Part shown: piece by piece, positions 27,201 to 38,300 of the stretch | Numbering within the stretch: the first letter of the stretch is position 1 | Layout: each line of letters opens with the position of its first letter | DNA from: Undaria pinnatifida | Lineage: Eukaryota; Sar; Phaeophyceae; Laminariales; Alariaceae | NCBI GenBank assembly: GCA_012845835.1 | Contig: JABAKD010000020.1 | Location: forward strand, 1,994,936 to 2,058,935 | Direction: 5' to 3' | DNA length: 64,000 nucleotides | The notes under the pieces: model-generated | Database searches by the model: none | The model's input: the letters and a program-made list of their open reading frames with translations, nothing else | Told to the model about the DNA's origin: nothing | Made by a program: the position numbers and the translations under genes

Positions 27201-30200
27201 TCACCGACCAGGCAGACATGGCGTGCACCAAGCGCAACGCGCTGTCAAGGAGGGGGGGGGGTTATTGCTAAACAAGGGTCCCAGAAGAGTTTCGTTGGAT
27301 TACCCCGAACCAACCCCGTTTTTCGTCGCCTGTGTATTTACGAGTAAATATACGAGGCGAGAGTCTGCACAAGTAGAACAGGGCCATACTTTTTTACCAT
27401 TGCATCCGTAAAAGGAGGCTTGTTGTTGGTTCCCTATAATTTGCCATGAAACCGCAATCATGATTACGTTATTATTATTATTTCATTTCTCTTGTCCCTA
27501 GGTCGCCGGTGGTCGCGCTGCCCCGATCTCTAGATGTCGTCCAGCAGTGCCACGACCTCCCGCACTCTGTATCATGGTGCATGTGAACATGGAATAGTGT
27601 GTAAACGTGTAAAGAAAATGTAGCCTTTCAAGCTTGAGTTTCGGCGAAATTGTCGACCTTCCTAGCTGAGGTGTCTTTTAACCTTTGTTGCGGTGATAAA
27701 AGTGTCCGTTTTCTCCTTGCGGGACCACGCTCAACCGAAGATATCAAATATTTCACTCCTCGGACATATCATATAGATCATATAGATCATATAGATCTTT
27801 TAGATCATCTACAGTAGATCCTGTATCTGCCGTTATGAGATGTTCTGCAGGATATGTATATATGGAATACAGATCCAACGCTGAAAACATTTGCTAAATC
27901 ATGCAGATCGTACGGCTCTCACCCGGTAATATGCGCTAGACCATACAGATCTTTCTTGAATATCTAGATCATGACGAGGGGATAGATGATCTGTCGGACG
28001 TGTGAACGTTTTAAACTCCTTTAGAATTGCACCCACGTGTTCGGGCATAAACCAGTTGGAACAAGTGAGGGAACATTTTTTGCCGTCGTACAAAGGTTAA
28101 CCGCCATGCGAGTATTGTCTATATGTGGACGCGTGTTCCTTGGCGGATTACGCTTAACCGGAAGTTTTTGTTTCGTGCGCTTGTTGTTCGGTTCCGTTTT
28201 GATCATTCGGCCGTTTCCAGGGCGACAATGGAGTTGCAGATCAAGACGGCGATGCAAATGCGGGATCAGGGCCACGCTTTGAAGCAGAAGGCGCTCGACC
28301 TGGTAGCTGAGGCAGAGCTAAAGGTAGGCATGCGGGCTTTGGCGCTGGAACGAACAGCATTGGGTGGTGCAAGCATTACGTGTCGAACAAAATTGTCGCA
28401 GCACATTTTTTGCCAGACGAACTCTACCATGTGGATAGCGGGGTAACGCAACGTGTTTTTTTGCCAGACGAGCTCTAATGATGCAGCAGGAAAGCTTGCT
28501 CGTGCGTTGTGGCTACCCATTCAACTTTGTCGTACTGTAGCCAGATCAAATCAGCTTCGGGATACCCAGCAGCAACGTGACAGAAACGCCACAGCAGCTG
28601 CAGTAAAAATATAACCGAAAGCAGCACTTAACTATTTGTTGTGACGATAGCGATGAAATAGCTGATACTACTAACTGTTGTGCATGTTGGGCGTCAGAAG
28701 GCCGCTTACTCGAAGTCCTCTATTTCCCCCCGCGTCGTTCGTTCACGCACGTCGTTTTGTCCTAGTAATAACTATCTCATACCACACAGCTTATCGGTAC
28801 CGCAGTGTGTGCATCATGTCATACGGGTGCACCCGTATATAAAGTGTGTCATTAATAATTAATACGTTGATTGTTGTGCACGGGATTAAATATCACACCC
28901 GTTGGCTTTTGTCCCGTGTCACTTGGTGGGTGTTGCTATCTTGGCAGCTGCGGCAGGAGCGCTCGCAAAACCTGGAGCTAGCCCGCGAAGTGCACACGGA
29001 GAAGGCGCACGCTGACAGGGCGAGGCAGGAGGTCGACGCCCTCACGCAGACCAAGCAGGCCGTCGAGTCGTCGCACTGGTGGGTCCCCAGTTGGTTTACT
29101 CTCAATAATAACATGTTTTGTGCTGTAGAGATCGCAAGCAATACACCGAATAGTGCACCTTCATGGAGCGTTTTGGAGAGATGGCGATCAAACTATCATG
29201 AGTGCGATATTGCCAGGCGATTAGGCGGTTAGGAAGAGAGTGCATCGTAGTGCCAACCTGAGTAGTGCGGGGACCGCACAAACGCGGTACATCCCACTAT
29301 AGTGCGGTACCACACTGTTTGAGAACCCATTTCAGTGCGGTGCCGCTCCATACGGGGATAGGTTGGGGTCCCACTTTAATGCGGTCATTTTCGCTTGGAA
29401 TGACACCGCACCAAATTCGGACCACGACTGTACTGTAGCTGGTTTTTACAGCAGTGGTCTACCAGGGTATGCTTTTATTTTTTCGCTCGGTATGTAGAAT
29501 ATTGCCTCTCGGATACGCAGTGCAGGTTATTGTTGCAGCCCGCGTGTGCTTTTGTTCATGGCTTTTTGTTGCTCCGGCGTATCGTACAGTAAGCGCGTGC
29601 AGCGACAATCGGTGAGGGCCATCATTCAGACACCGCTGTTTTAACGGCGGTTATGTATATGCAGTGTGTGTTAGTCTTGCGAGCGTACTGTAGTGTTGCG
29701 TGATGTGGTAAGTAAAATGGAGCGGGGTGGAGTGTATGGTGCTATGGAGTACCTGGTGTAGCTTAGCGTCCGGTATGGTAATGTGTCCTGTATTGTGTAG
29801 TGTAGTACCGTGTCGTGTAGTAGCGTAGAGTAATGCAGTGTAGCATAGCGTAGCGTAGCGTAGCGTAGCGTGGCATGGGTAGCGTGGGGTAGTGTAGAGT
29901 AGTCCATTGCAGTGCAGTGTGGTGTGGTGCAGGTTGCGTGGTTCGAGCGGATTTGGTGGTGCCGATGGACTTCCTGTCGCCAGTGCATCAATGGGGCGGG
30001 ATTGCACTTGCCGGATGTTGTCATACGACAGCGTTCGCCAAACGCTGCACTGTGCGTCCGCTCTACCTCTCCTGCTACCCCCTCGCTGTTGGCTACTGCT
30101 ATGTGGTGCCTTGACTCTGAGCTGTTTCACTTGAGCACCATTTCAGAAGTTTAACCTTTTACTACTGCAAAATATACTCCATTCTAACTACGACTCGTTC

Positions 30201-32778
30201 GCTATACATAAAAAATGGCTGCAGTTCCAAAAAGGTTCAACTCCAAGTTTTGCTCCCCCTTTGTACCGGGTATATATGCATCAAATGAAGAAGTTTTAAC
30301 TGCTGTCCCCACGTTTGGCGGCCGAACAAGGCTTGGAGCTAGAGTAGAGAAGAGTAGAGTAGAGCGGAATCGATCGTTCTGCAGAAGTAGCACAAGGGGT
30401 CAAACCTTGACTTGTTAATTTGTCCTTCTTGTCTCCACTTTGACGCGTTTACTGGTTCGCGTTGTGGTGGGGTCTAATAAACAGGGAGCTTAAGGAGCAC
30501 TGCGGGCGGCTTAACTCGAAGGTGACGAAACTGGAAGAAGATGTAGAACGGGGGAAGGAGCAGGTGGCGACGCTGACGAGGAGGCTTGAAAAATCACGAG
30601 GCCAGAACGCAAAGCTGGTGGAACAATTGAAGGAGAGCGTGAACGCCAACAAGGACGACAAGGCGGAAGACAACGAGATGCGAGATGCGGAGCTTGGCGA
30701 GCTCAGAAAGGTGGAGTGGGCTGAACCGATGCGCTCACGTTGATCTTACCTTGTACAGTAACCCTTTTGGGACTCGAGAGTCGAAAAGAACAAAGAAAAA
30801 ATTGTCGAAAAGGAACAAAAAAATGACGGTTACAATATCGTCCAAGGCTTACCATAGCAATACGGCGCTGCTGGCTTAGGGGTTTGAGAAGTGTTACTCT
30901 AGTAGTGGAAAGCGTGTGACAACGCGTACGGAGCAACCACGTGCCCCCCCCATGCCCACCGGAAAATACCGCCGGGAGACCGGTTGTTGCTCTTGACGCG
31001 CCCAGCTCAGTTCGTAGTGATGTGCTTGTCGCTGTTGTCTACGAGCAACTGGGTGCCAGTATGAGTGGTACATGTATAGTCAAGCAATCGTGACGGGGCA
31101 CATCAGGTGTATGCCTATCCTCTTGGTGACCCCGACTGAACTATCACGGCAGCGATCTGCATGAAGGATAACATTAATAGCCGGCAACCCGTGCTTATAG
31201 CTCACATGACCTGGCTGACTGCCCCAACAGCTCGTGTTGACACCTGGTTGTAATGATGTTGCCCGCGAAGGGTTCAGGCTGAGCCATTTATACGCGCACT
31301 TGAAGACAAAACAAGTGAAGCCCGACTTCAGTAGCCCGAGACAGGAATACCTTGGCCTTTTCAGCCAACATTAGGTACATTAGAGCGTTGGCCAATGAGA
31401 TTGGGGGCTAGGAAGCCTTTTCCTGGGTGCGATGAATGGCTCAAACGGGTTAGGTATATCTATTTTGTATTTCGCCCTGTTTTTATGCTTTCGATCACGT
31501 GCGAAATACTGCTTTGTGTTGACCATGTGCGATTAAGTTTTTTTCAAGGTTTTGTTTGGCGGCGAAGTCCTTGAGCTTTTTTCCCAGCATTTAGAGCCAT
31601 AAAAAAACACTGTCGCTCCATCGTTCTCATCAAGCAATTGTCGTTTTGCTCTCCTGCTGCTGGCTTGGCGCAGATGATCAAGTGCTCGGTGTGCCAGGAC
31701 AAGAAGAAAAACCGAGTCATCACCAAGTGCTTCCACATGTTCTGTGACGGCTGCCTCGAAAAAAGCATCAAGGTGCGTCCGTGCGTGTGTGCGTGCGTTT
31801 GCGCCCTGCATGGGCTCGGGACGGGAGCTCCAATTGGAGAGCTCGGCCCGCGGTGGTTGATTTCTATAACGCGAGGGCTCCCGATATTTTGAAGCGATTG
31901 GCGGTTGTCAGCGACTCTATACTTCACAACTTATCCTGAAACCCCACAGCCCATGGCAGACCCACTGCACCCGTATTGAACACCAGGTATTGTACTTTGT
32001 TTGTACTTTACAGCTATGTTCGGTGAGCATTTTTTGTGGTTTGGCGCACTTCAACCCTTGTGTTCAAGCAGTTGCCGCTCCCGATACTCATGTACATACC
32101 TTGTCAGAGAGTAACTTTGTTTTATCTATGCAGCCTACGTAGGTGGCGGTTGGAATTGTTGCAGTTTGTCTTTTCCCAGTTTGATGAAGTCATGTCGATG
32201 GCCAAGCTCCGCGTTGTTCTTGTCATCGTCATCGTCATCATCGCCATCTATGTGGCATGCAGGTCTGGTACGACGGCCATAGCTCCACAGCATATCATGA
32301 ACCGCGTGACACGTTGTGTTCTATGTTACATTACATGCACGGCAGCCATACACCCACTATCCCTGCAGGAAGCTGCGCAGCCGCGTAGTGCCTACTGCAA
32401 AAGCCGACTCGCTTCCTGCCTGTCATGACTATCCCGGTCAACAGCGTGCTCGAATATTGCTTAGCTACGACACTACCAAAGTACGGCCGCCATGAATACT
32501 CTTATAATGGCCCTATTCTGTTTCTTCGCCTGTTTTCCATCAATGCTGAGATGCACAATGCACAGTTCGTTCAAAGATAAAGCCTTGAACTCATGCTGTA
32601 TTGTTTATTTTCATTTCGCCCTGTACACCACTGCTCATTGTGTTTATTTTTGTTCGTTTTGTCTCTTTTGTTGTTTTGCTTGCTTCTTGGACGAATTGGA
32701 CAGAGTCGAAACCGCAAGTGTCCGGCGTGCACCAAGGCCTACGGCTCCGACGACGTGCACGAGCTCTGGCTCACCTAA
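10073..32778 (+). CDS. BRE1: BRE1-type RING E3 ubiquitin-protein ligase (21 exons, 880 aa)
   Basis: Exons: 10073-10168, 10948-11127, 11671-11788, 12708-12844, 13278-13628, 14703-14851, 15767-15852, 16485-16569, 17639-17765, 18917-19012, 19633-19728, 21827-21913, 23115-23219, 24043-24120, 25028-25156, 26446-26534, 28221-28323, 28948-29078, 30485-30710, 31674-31772, 32704-32778. All are GT-AG, all phases close, 2643 bases. The protein is nuclear and monoubiquitinates histone H2B with a Rad6-type E2 (family knowledge). N-terminal motif LQQQNHELAVDMRRRRR and NRAWNQ (residues about 42-92) match the conserved BRE1/RNF20 N-terminus. Most of 190-820 is Glu/Lys/Gln-rich coiled coil. The C-terminal C3HC4 RING has all eight ligands (C827, C830, C842, H844, C847, C850, C862, C865) and ends YGSDDVHELWLT, the BRE1-type tail. 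The length agrees with plant HUB proteins. Exon 1 (MKRGSSDTG..., donor GTAAGT) is short but in phase. Exon 7 is Arg/Gly-rich and is the weakest call; it is required by phase. Confidence 0.9.
15487..16150. repeat. low-complexity block: poly-C, CCCT and GTTGGT tracts
   Basis: It starts with a run of about 20 C's near 15490, then C-rich and CCCT-rich sequence to about 15720. BRE1 exon 7 (15767-15852) follows, and then a GTTGTTGGTGTTG-type tract from 15925 to 16140. It is intronic except for exon 7, which is therefore squeezed between two simple-sequence blocks. Confidence 0.85.
17040..17115 (-). repeat. tRNA-like sequence with box A and box B
   Basis: On the minus strand it reads TGGCCTAGTGG (box A consensus), a CTCGA...TCGAG stem, then GGGGTTCGAATTCC (box B with one extra base). 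The acceptor stem does not close well, so this is a tRNA pseudogene or SINE head rather than a working tRNA. It lies in intron 8 of BRE1 on the opposite strand. Confidence 0.45.
17330..17462. repeat. 23-bp tandem duplication followed by CCCT microsatellite
   Basis: GAGGAGGGCCACCATTCCAAG occurs twice in a row (about 17325 and 17348). About 30 bases later a (CCCT)n tract runs from 17398 to 17462. Both are in BRE1 intron 8. Confidence 0.85.
18358..18612 (+). repeat. GATC-rich dispersed repeat, copy A
   Basis: A unit of about 255 bp begins near CGGACAGATAACCGATCATC and ends CCGAGGTGTGAAC. Its internal landmarks (TTTGTATGGTCT, ACGATCTGCATCA, GATCTGTACTC, then a GATCTAGAT-type run) recur in the same order at 43497-43790 and, inverted, at 27757-28010. 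Copy B at 21955-22390 is more degenerate. It lies in BRE1 intron 9. Confidence 0.8.
18655..18905. repeat. tandem repeat of about 49 bp, about 5 copies
   Basis: The unit CCACTCCCCCCATCCGTGCT, followed by GAATGCGAAACGACGCGTGA and TGTTGAG, repeats about five times with increasing divergence at the edges. It starts about 40 bases after the GATC-rich repeat ends. Its last partial copy runs to within about 12 bases of the acceptor of BRE1 exon 10 (18916). Confidence 0.8.
21068..21305. repeat. imperfect inverted repeat, MITE-like
   Basis: GAACCCAAGATGTCAGGAGACGG (21104-21126) is complementary, with two mismatches, to CCGTCTCCTGACGTCTTTGTTC (21256-21277). Weaker complementarity extends outward to TCCCCAAAA on the left and TTTTTTGGGGA on the right. 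The whole is about 240 bp with no coding capacity, in BRE1 intron 11. Termini and target-site duplication are not clear. Confidence 0.55.
21955..22390 (-). repeat. GATC-rich dispersed repeat, copy B (expanded)
   Basis: It opens with TCGGACATATCA and runs through many degenerate CAGATCATCTAGATC units separated by TATATCGGACAGATCA. It is longer than the other copies because the internal GATC unit has been amplified. It lies in BRE1 intron 12. Confidence 0.75.
24167..24245. repeat. CTG/TTG triplet microsatellite
   Basis: This is a run of TGCTGTTGCTG triplets in BRE1 intron 14, starting about 45 bases after the donor of exon 14. It is not coding in the gene's frame. Confidence 0.85.
25260..25365. 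repeat. G/A-rich purine tract
   Basis: A GGGAGG/GGAAGGA purine run of about 100 bases in BRE1 intron 15. The open frames crossing it (Glu/Gly/Lys-rich) are compositional artefacts. Confidence 0.8.
26535..26625. repeat. 13-bp tandem repeat starting at a splice donor
   Basis: GTACAGTAGTATG is repeated about seven times, drifting to GTACTGTAGTATG and GTAGTATAGTA. The first unit begins exactly at the intron side of the donor of BRE1 exon 16 (TCAG|GTACAG), so each unit offers another GTAC or GTAG site. Confidence 0.9.
27757..28010 (-). repeat. GATC-rich dispersed repeat, copy C
   Basis: This matches the reverse complement of copy D (43497-43790) landmark by landmark: GTAGATCCTGTATCTGCCGTT, AACATTTGCTAAATCATGCA, CTAGACCATACAGAT and GATCTGTCGGACGTGTGAA. 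It lies in BRE1 intron 16. Confidence 0.8.
29835..29880. repeat. TAGCG pentamer microsatellite
   Basis: The run is AGCATAGCGTAGCGTAGCG and further units. The flanks from 29700 to 29930 are degenerate GTAGTGTAG-type sequence. It lies in BRE1 intron 18. Confidence 0.8.
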
Positions 32779-34124
32779 CATGGCTCACCTAACGGGCCGA
32801 GCCAGAACGTCTCTACTCGTACTACGAGACAATGAGGATGTCTTCTGCCCTCACCCGTTTCAGGCTGAGGCATGGACTAGATGGCGTTAGATATTATTGT
32901 TACGTTAATGTCGACGACTTGGGTCGGGCTTTGCGCGAGGCCTCTTTTTTGGCGTTTTTGCGGACGAGCATGGTTGGCCGCGAGGTCGGCGTTCAAATGA
33001 GACTGGACTGCTCTGCTTCGTGGCGTGTTGCTGGTGGATGGATCTGTCTCTAACGCCTTCGAACGACGCTTACATACGTGATGTCGGTAGTTGATATGGC
33101 TGTGTGTAGATACCTAGCGACATGATGCAAGAACCAATCTTTGGTGGTTAGTGCCGGTTCGTTTATTCCTTCTTCGTGTTCTTGTTTGTTAGCCTTGTCA
33201 GCCAAATCAATCAATCAATCAACCAGTCAATCAATCGCCCCAACAACTATACTGTGGGGAATGCTGGAGTGTGGTACCCGGTAATATTTTGTTTTTCCGC
33301 GTGCACTATTATTAGTACACCTGTAAATGTTATTCGACGTATTCACCAGGTACGTAGTTAGCGAATTCCGCCTGGCTCGAGCATAATAATCGAACACCAA
33401 AAGTTGGGGGGTCGGCAGCTGAAGGTTGCCTGTAACATGTTGTACGGCTGTATACGGATGCAGGACCTTAGGTGTTGATTGACACATTGATTGACACCAC
33501 GATGATGACGTCCTTTAGCTTTTTATGGATCGACGAATGAATGTAATAAGCAGTGCGATCTGCATTTTTGTTGTAGTTGTTGCTCGTGTTGCTCCTTCGG
33601 GTTACACCTACACGCTCACTCGGCATGGATAGCAAGGAACTCGGCGACTTGCTCGCCTTCCTAAATTACAAATAGCGTTTGTTGCCAGGCCAAAGACGGA
33701 AACCAACAGAGAGTTGTCTAGATAAATTTGAGAGCAGCGCGACAGCACGACGACGGTGGAGCAGATTGGAGCTGTAAGTAGCTGCGTCAGGAACAAGAGA
33801 TAATAAAAGTATAAATACCAATACTAACCATTATATATAGTGGACCAAAAATAAGACACCTCCCAATAAAAACTCACTCATATAGTATATTACGAGTACC
33901 AACAACGCAACTTGCAAAGATGAGTATTGACCTGAAATTCGTCAAACTCACGGCTGACGTCCTTGAAAATTAGTTATTAAAAAAAAAAAAGGGGGGACGC
34001 GTTTCACATGAAGTTCACCTTTAACTCCAAACAGACCCGGATATCCCGATGTTGCATACTTCCCGATCACAACACGTAGACTAATGATACCTACATAGTA
34101 GACTATATTATCCTTATTATTATC

Positions 34125-34200
34125 CTTATTTAGTTAGTTGGTTGTCACCCCGCTCGCGCTTGCGTTATTTTTAGAGTTCGATTCTCGGCTGTGGCGTATT
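34125..34200 (+). repeat. tRNA-like sequence
   Basis: TAGTTAGTTGG resembles box A and GAGTTCGATTCTC resembles box B. They are spaced about 45 bases apart with a CGC...GCG stem between them. Acceptor pairing is poor, so it is a tRNA-derived repeat at best. Confidence 0.35.
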
Positions 34201-34561
34201 TTTGCCATGGGTTTACTGTTTAGTTCTGCGCCTGTTATACAATCAACATAAATACGTAATCTGTGACTTCGATACATTTAGGGTCGATGATCACCTCTGC
34301 AACCTGCGTGATACAATACACCATAGACCGGCCTCTCGCCGCCGAAAGTGCGCGGGCGCGAGTGCGCAAAATTCGATGAAAATCGAACAGCAGTGGGAAT
34401 GAACCTTACGTTGAAACCTATGCGCGATACCAATGAAGGCCAGCTGTATACTCACTCTGTGTCGTACAAGGTGCTGGTAGTAAATACATGTATGTACTTT
34501 TAAATGCAGCGCCAATTATGGACGCTGCCGATGTGTTCCTAAATCGTACTTGTGGTAGTAA

Positions 34562-34780
34562 GCAGCAGCGCACAGCAGCAGGAGGAGGAGCAGCAGCAGC
34601 AGCAGCAGCGCAGTAGCAGCACCGCAGCCGCAGCCGCAGCAGCAGCAGCAGCGGCGGGGGCGGGGGCGGGGGCGGAGGTGGCAGTGGCGATGGCCCCGCC
34701 AGATGAGTTGCGGCACAGCAGCTCGGCCTGGCTCGATCACCACGATCATCACCACAACAACAACAACAACAACAAACAGC
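34562..34780. repeat. compound triplet repeat: CAG, GCA, GGCGGG, CAA
   Basis: Successive blocks of AGCAGCAGC, GCAGCCGCAGC, GGGGGCGGGGGCGG and CAACAACAACAAC. Translations give poly-Gln/Ala/Asn in one frame and poly-Thr in another. With no exon structure around them I read this as non-coding. Confidence 0.85.
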
Positions 34781-35320
34781 ACAGCCACGTTGTGGTTGCC
34801 AAAATTCAAAATTCCTTCCATGGGGTTACCACGGGCTACAACCACAATAATAACAGACCATACGTTGCTGAAGCGTGGCAGCGACACCACAGCAGCGTGT
34901 GTACGATACCTGGCACGTATTATGATGGTGTTCGCCAAGCGCGAATACAACAATACACAACATGTACCCTGGTATTTAGTATCTAGACAAATAATATATG
35001 GCACGAAAGATGAGTCTTTAGTACCAGGTATGCATTGCATGCGCATGGTTTTCAAAGATCAAAGAACAAAACCGCAGGGGGGGTGATTTAGTAGCCTCCC
35101 CGGTAGAAGAACGTACGAAACTTTTTATCGAACCACCTCAAGCAGGACTGTCGTTGTGTCTGACGTGTCCTCGACCTGATGTGTTGTACTCACCCTGGTC
35201 GGAACGCATTTTTGGTGCGACATCTGGCCTCTCTTGTTCTCAGCGAGGCTGCAATCATCACCACCATTCCAACAACAAGAGGCGTGCGTGACCCTGGCAA
35301 GTAGGCGTGCTTGACGAACG

Positions 35321-38300
35321 ATGGTTTCTGCGCGACAGCGAGCATCGAAGGCTGCAGCAGCTGCGCTGGGCCTCGCAGCAGGAGCGAGCCTATGCAGCAA
35401 CCATGGCGTGGGTGCCTTCTACAGCCCTCTAACATTTGCCCCAAGGCCAATCCCGGGAGCTGCCCGGCCAGCGGAAGGTGCACATGCGACACCTTCCTTC
35501 AGCGCAGCAGGGAGGGGGCACAGGTTCTACGTACGAGAGCGTGCGGGTAGCGAGGTTCTACGTGGCATGGGGTCTCGCCAGGGTGGGAAGGTTGCCGTAA
35601 TGGGACGAGCGCGTGGGCTTGGCGAGGGGAGCCGACAGAGCAGCAGGCTTGGGATGCTTGCCGAGGAAGAGGCAACTACGGTGAGTGTCGGGGCAGGGCA
35701 CGGCTTGTGCGATATTCCATATAGCTACACATGGGGCAGGCTGGTGGTGCGCGGTTCTGCGGCCGTGGGTCCAGGTCCTCTAGCCCAGGATTTGGTCGTG
35801 AGTTCCTGTACGAGTGTACCAGGTGCCAGGTGCCGCAAGCAGTACGAGTCGGATCGTACTCTTGCACCTGGTTGTAGTATAGTCGGAATGCATGCTGCTC
35901 TCACGGAATGCTTCGTTCATGGTGGGTGCTGGTGATGATGATGGAACACCCATCGACAACGGTGGTGCAGACTGCTACTGTACCTGCAGTAAGTTGCAGC
36001 TTTTGCTCCATGCGCTCTCTGGTCTGTCTGACCAAGTTGTGTTGTGTCTTGGCTGATCCACAGGCTCGTCACTGACGAATCTCCCCTAGCGCATCATGAC
36101 ATCATGCCACAACGGCGAATGGCAGCATCGCCATGCCACGTTCGTACCCTGGTGCTACGTACGTACTCGTGGTTCAAACTTGAAAAATCGAGGTGGAAAA
36201 ACCGAAAAGTCAAACTCAAACATCGCCGACCGGGATTGATGAGAGATGGTATTATACCGGAATGCCAGGTACCGGCACGACGTACCTGGTACACTCGTAC
36301 CGGTACTATCACGCTGAATGAGCAAGATAGGGATGCAAGCATAGTAATCATACTCTCGCCGGTTTCGTATCAAGTCGTGAAGTCAATGGGGAGCTATTCT
36401 ATTTATAGCGGGTCTAGCGTGGGGTCGGCTTTGCCTATGTAATGCAGTATGGGGAGGCTTGGGCTTTCACAATACGCATGGACTGAAATATGCTCATAAC
36501 TTGCACTTCATTCTTCTAGAATGGTGAGCGAGTTGCCAAGGTTGAAAGTTGTACGAAACAGATAGCCTAAAATAAGAACGAGGCTGCTATTTCATTTACC
36601 TTTTAGAGCAACCTGATTCCAGGAAAAATGCTCAAAACATGCGATTGATACTGAACGCACGTATTTGACCTGGTAACTGGAACCTGGTGAGCTATTGATA
36701 GAGGTGTTGCCCTTTTGCCGTTTACTCAGTTACCCGCGAGTATTACCCGGCTTGCTGCTACCCGTTACAGGTACGAGTAACACTTCGTACTCGCCGAGAG
36801 TTTGTGCCTCGGGTCTTCTGTTCAAACGAGTACCCGGGTACCGTTGGTTCAACTTTGAAACTCCGGGGATGGCAACCTATCATCCCCTCAATCACGTCCC
36901 CTGGGCCGTCTTTTCCTGTGTATCCTCCAGGATGCCCTTCTCAAATTTCGAACGCTTTCTCAATTACCCCGGGTACCCCTTGGCTTACCTGGAACAATCC
37001 GGGGATAACAACTTAGTATCCCCAAGATCACGCACGCCAGGCCGTATCTCGTGCCCATTGCGTTATCAACTCTTCATGTGGTCCAAACACGACAGATTAT
37101 GATGCCCCGGGTACCCGTTTGGTAGACAGGTGCCCGGATGTTAGACAGGTACCCGGTGGGCAACCGACTGTTGAAGGGGTACCCGGATACCCGCCCCAAC
37201 TAGCCGTAAATACTCGCGAGTATATATTTTCCAAAGTTGGCGGGTACTCATTTAGCACGGGCACTCGGCGGGTAAGACTCCACCTTTCTGGGCCCATGTT
37301 TAGCGGGCCAGTCAAGTGCAGGGTGAGCGTGTAGCAGCACGAGTACCACCCTGCTGCACGGGTGTCGCACAGCTTCGCACGTTGCAGTTCGGACATATTC
37401 CCTGCCCTAGCGACCCCAGCTGCTTTGTGTAGTCGATGCTGTAATAAAGCAGTCAGTTTTTCCGATGCTTCTTCAATCTGATGTCCGAAAGGGTTTAGTG
37501 GTTACTACCAGGTAGACTCATCATCTATGTATGCTGCAAGGTGCGAACGACCATCAGGAAGTCTCAGCTGTCATACCTGCTATAGTACTGGTAGCTCGAC
37601 TTGACGCCGGCGGCGGACTTCATGCCCTGTTAGCAATCATGCCACTCCCGGCCGCATTCCACACGTACACCTGGTATAGAGCATCCCGACGCTGCTAGGT
37701 TAGGGGATGATATCATGAATACCATACTTCAGAGTAAGTACATACCGTAGTGGTTACCCCGATTGAACAACACCCCGTGACAAGCCGAAACAAGCGCTCT
37801 TGACTACAGACAGGTACACATTGCACTTGTCTGTAGTGGACAACATACAGCTTTTTATATGGTCGGGACATACCGATCTTACCGCTCTCAAGTCCCGAAT
37901 GCTCTTTTCTTGCGCACTCTGGAACTGCTCCCACGTTTTTGGGGGCGAAAGGATGTGGTTTTTCGTGCATAGGGTGTTTTTTGCTGCTCTAAAAGGTTTA
38001 GGAAGGTTATCCTCAACTCATACCAACAACTCCACCGTCAACAGCAGTACGGGAGTAACAGACACAAGACTAGCGGGTGCTCTACTCTGCAGCCCAGACA
38101 GTATCGTCCAGAACTATGATGTCCATTTCCTACTCTGGCGTACTTGGACTATAGAGGGACCACTGCTCTGTACACAGCGTTCCTGATGTATTGGGTAACT
38201 TTAAACCGGGGTATCCACTGCTGCTGTACGATGATATCGGTACCAAAGCATCAGAGCTACACTGGAGAAGTGTTGACACGCTCGCAGCATGATGCTCGTC

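Larger units (their letters stand above)
32779..35320. other. intergenic region between BRE1 and the Mpv17-family gene
   Basis: BRE1's 3' UTR must begin here and the downstream gene's promoter must end here; I cannot place either. It contains a tRNA-like unit (34125-34200) and a block of triplet repeats (34562-34780). No exon chain was found on either strand. Confidence 0.5.

Noticed and set aside
27495-27580. Possible BRE1 exon after CTTGTCCCTAG
   Set aside because: Exons 16 and 17 already join in phase (phase 2 to one base), and the translation is not coiled-coil-like.
34552-34986. Poly-Gln/Ala/His/Asn open frame
   Set aside because: Compound microsatellite with no domain, no exon chain and no start context.
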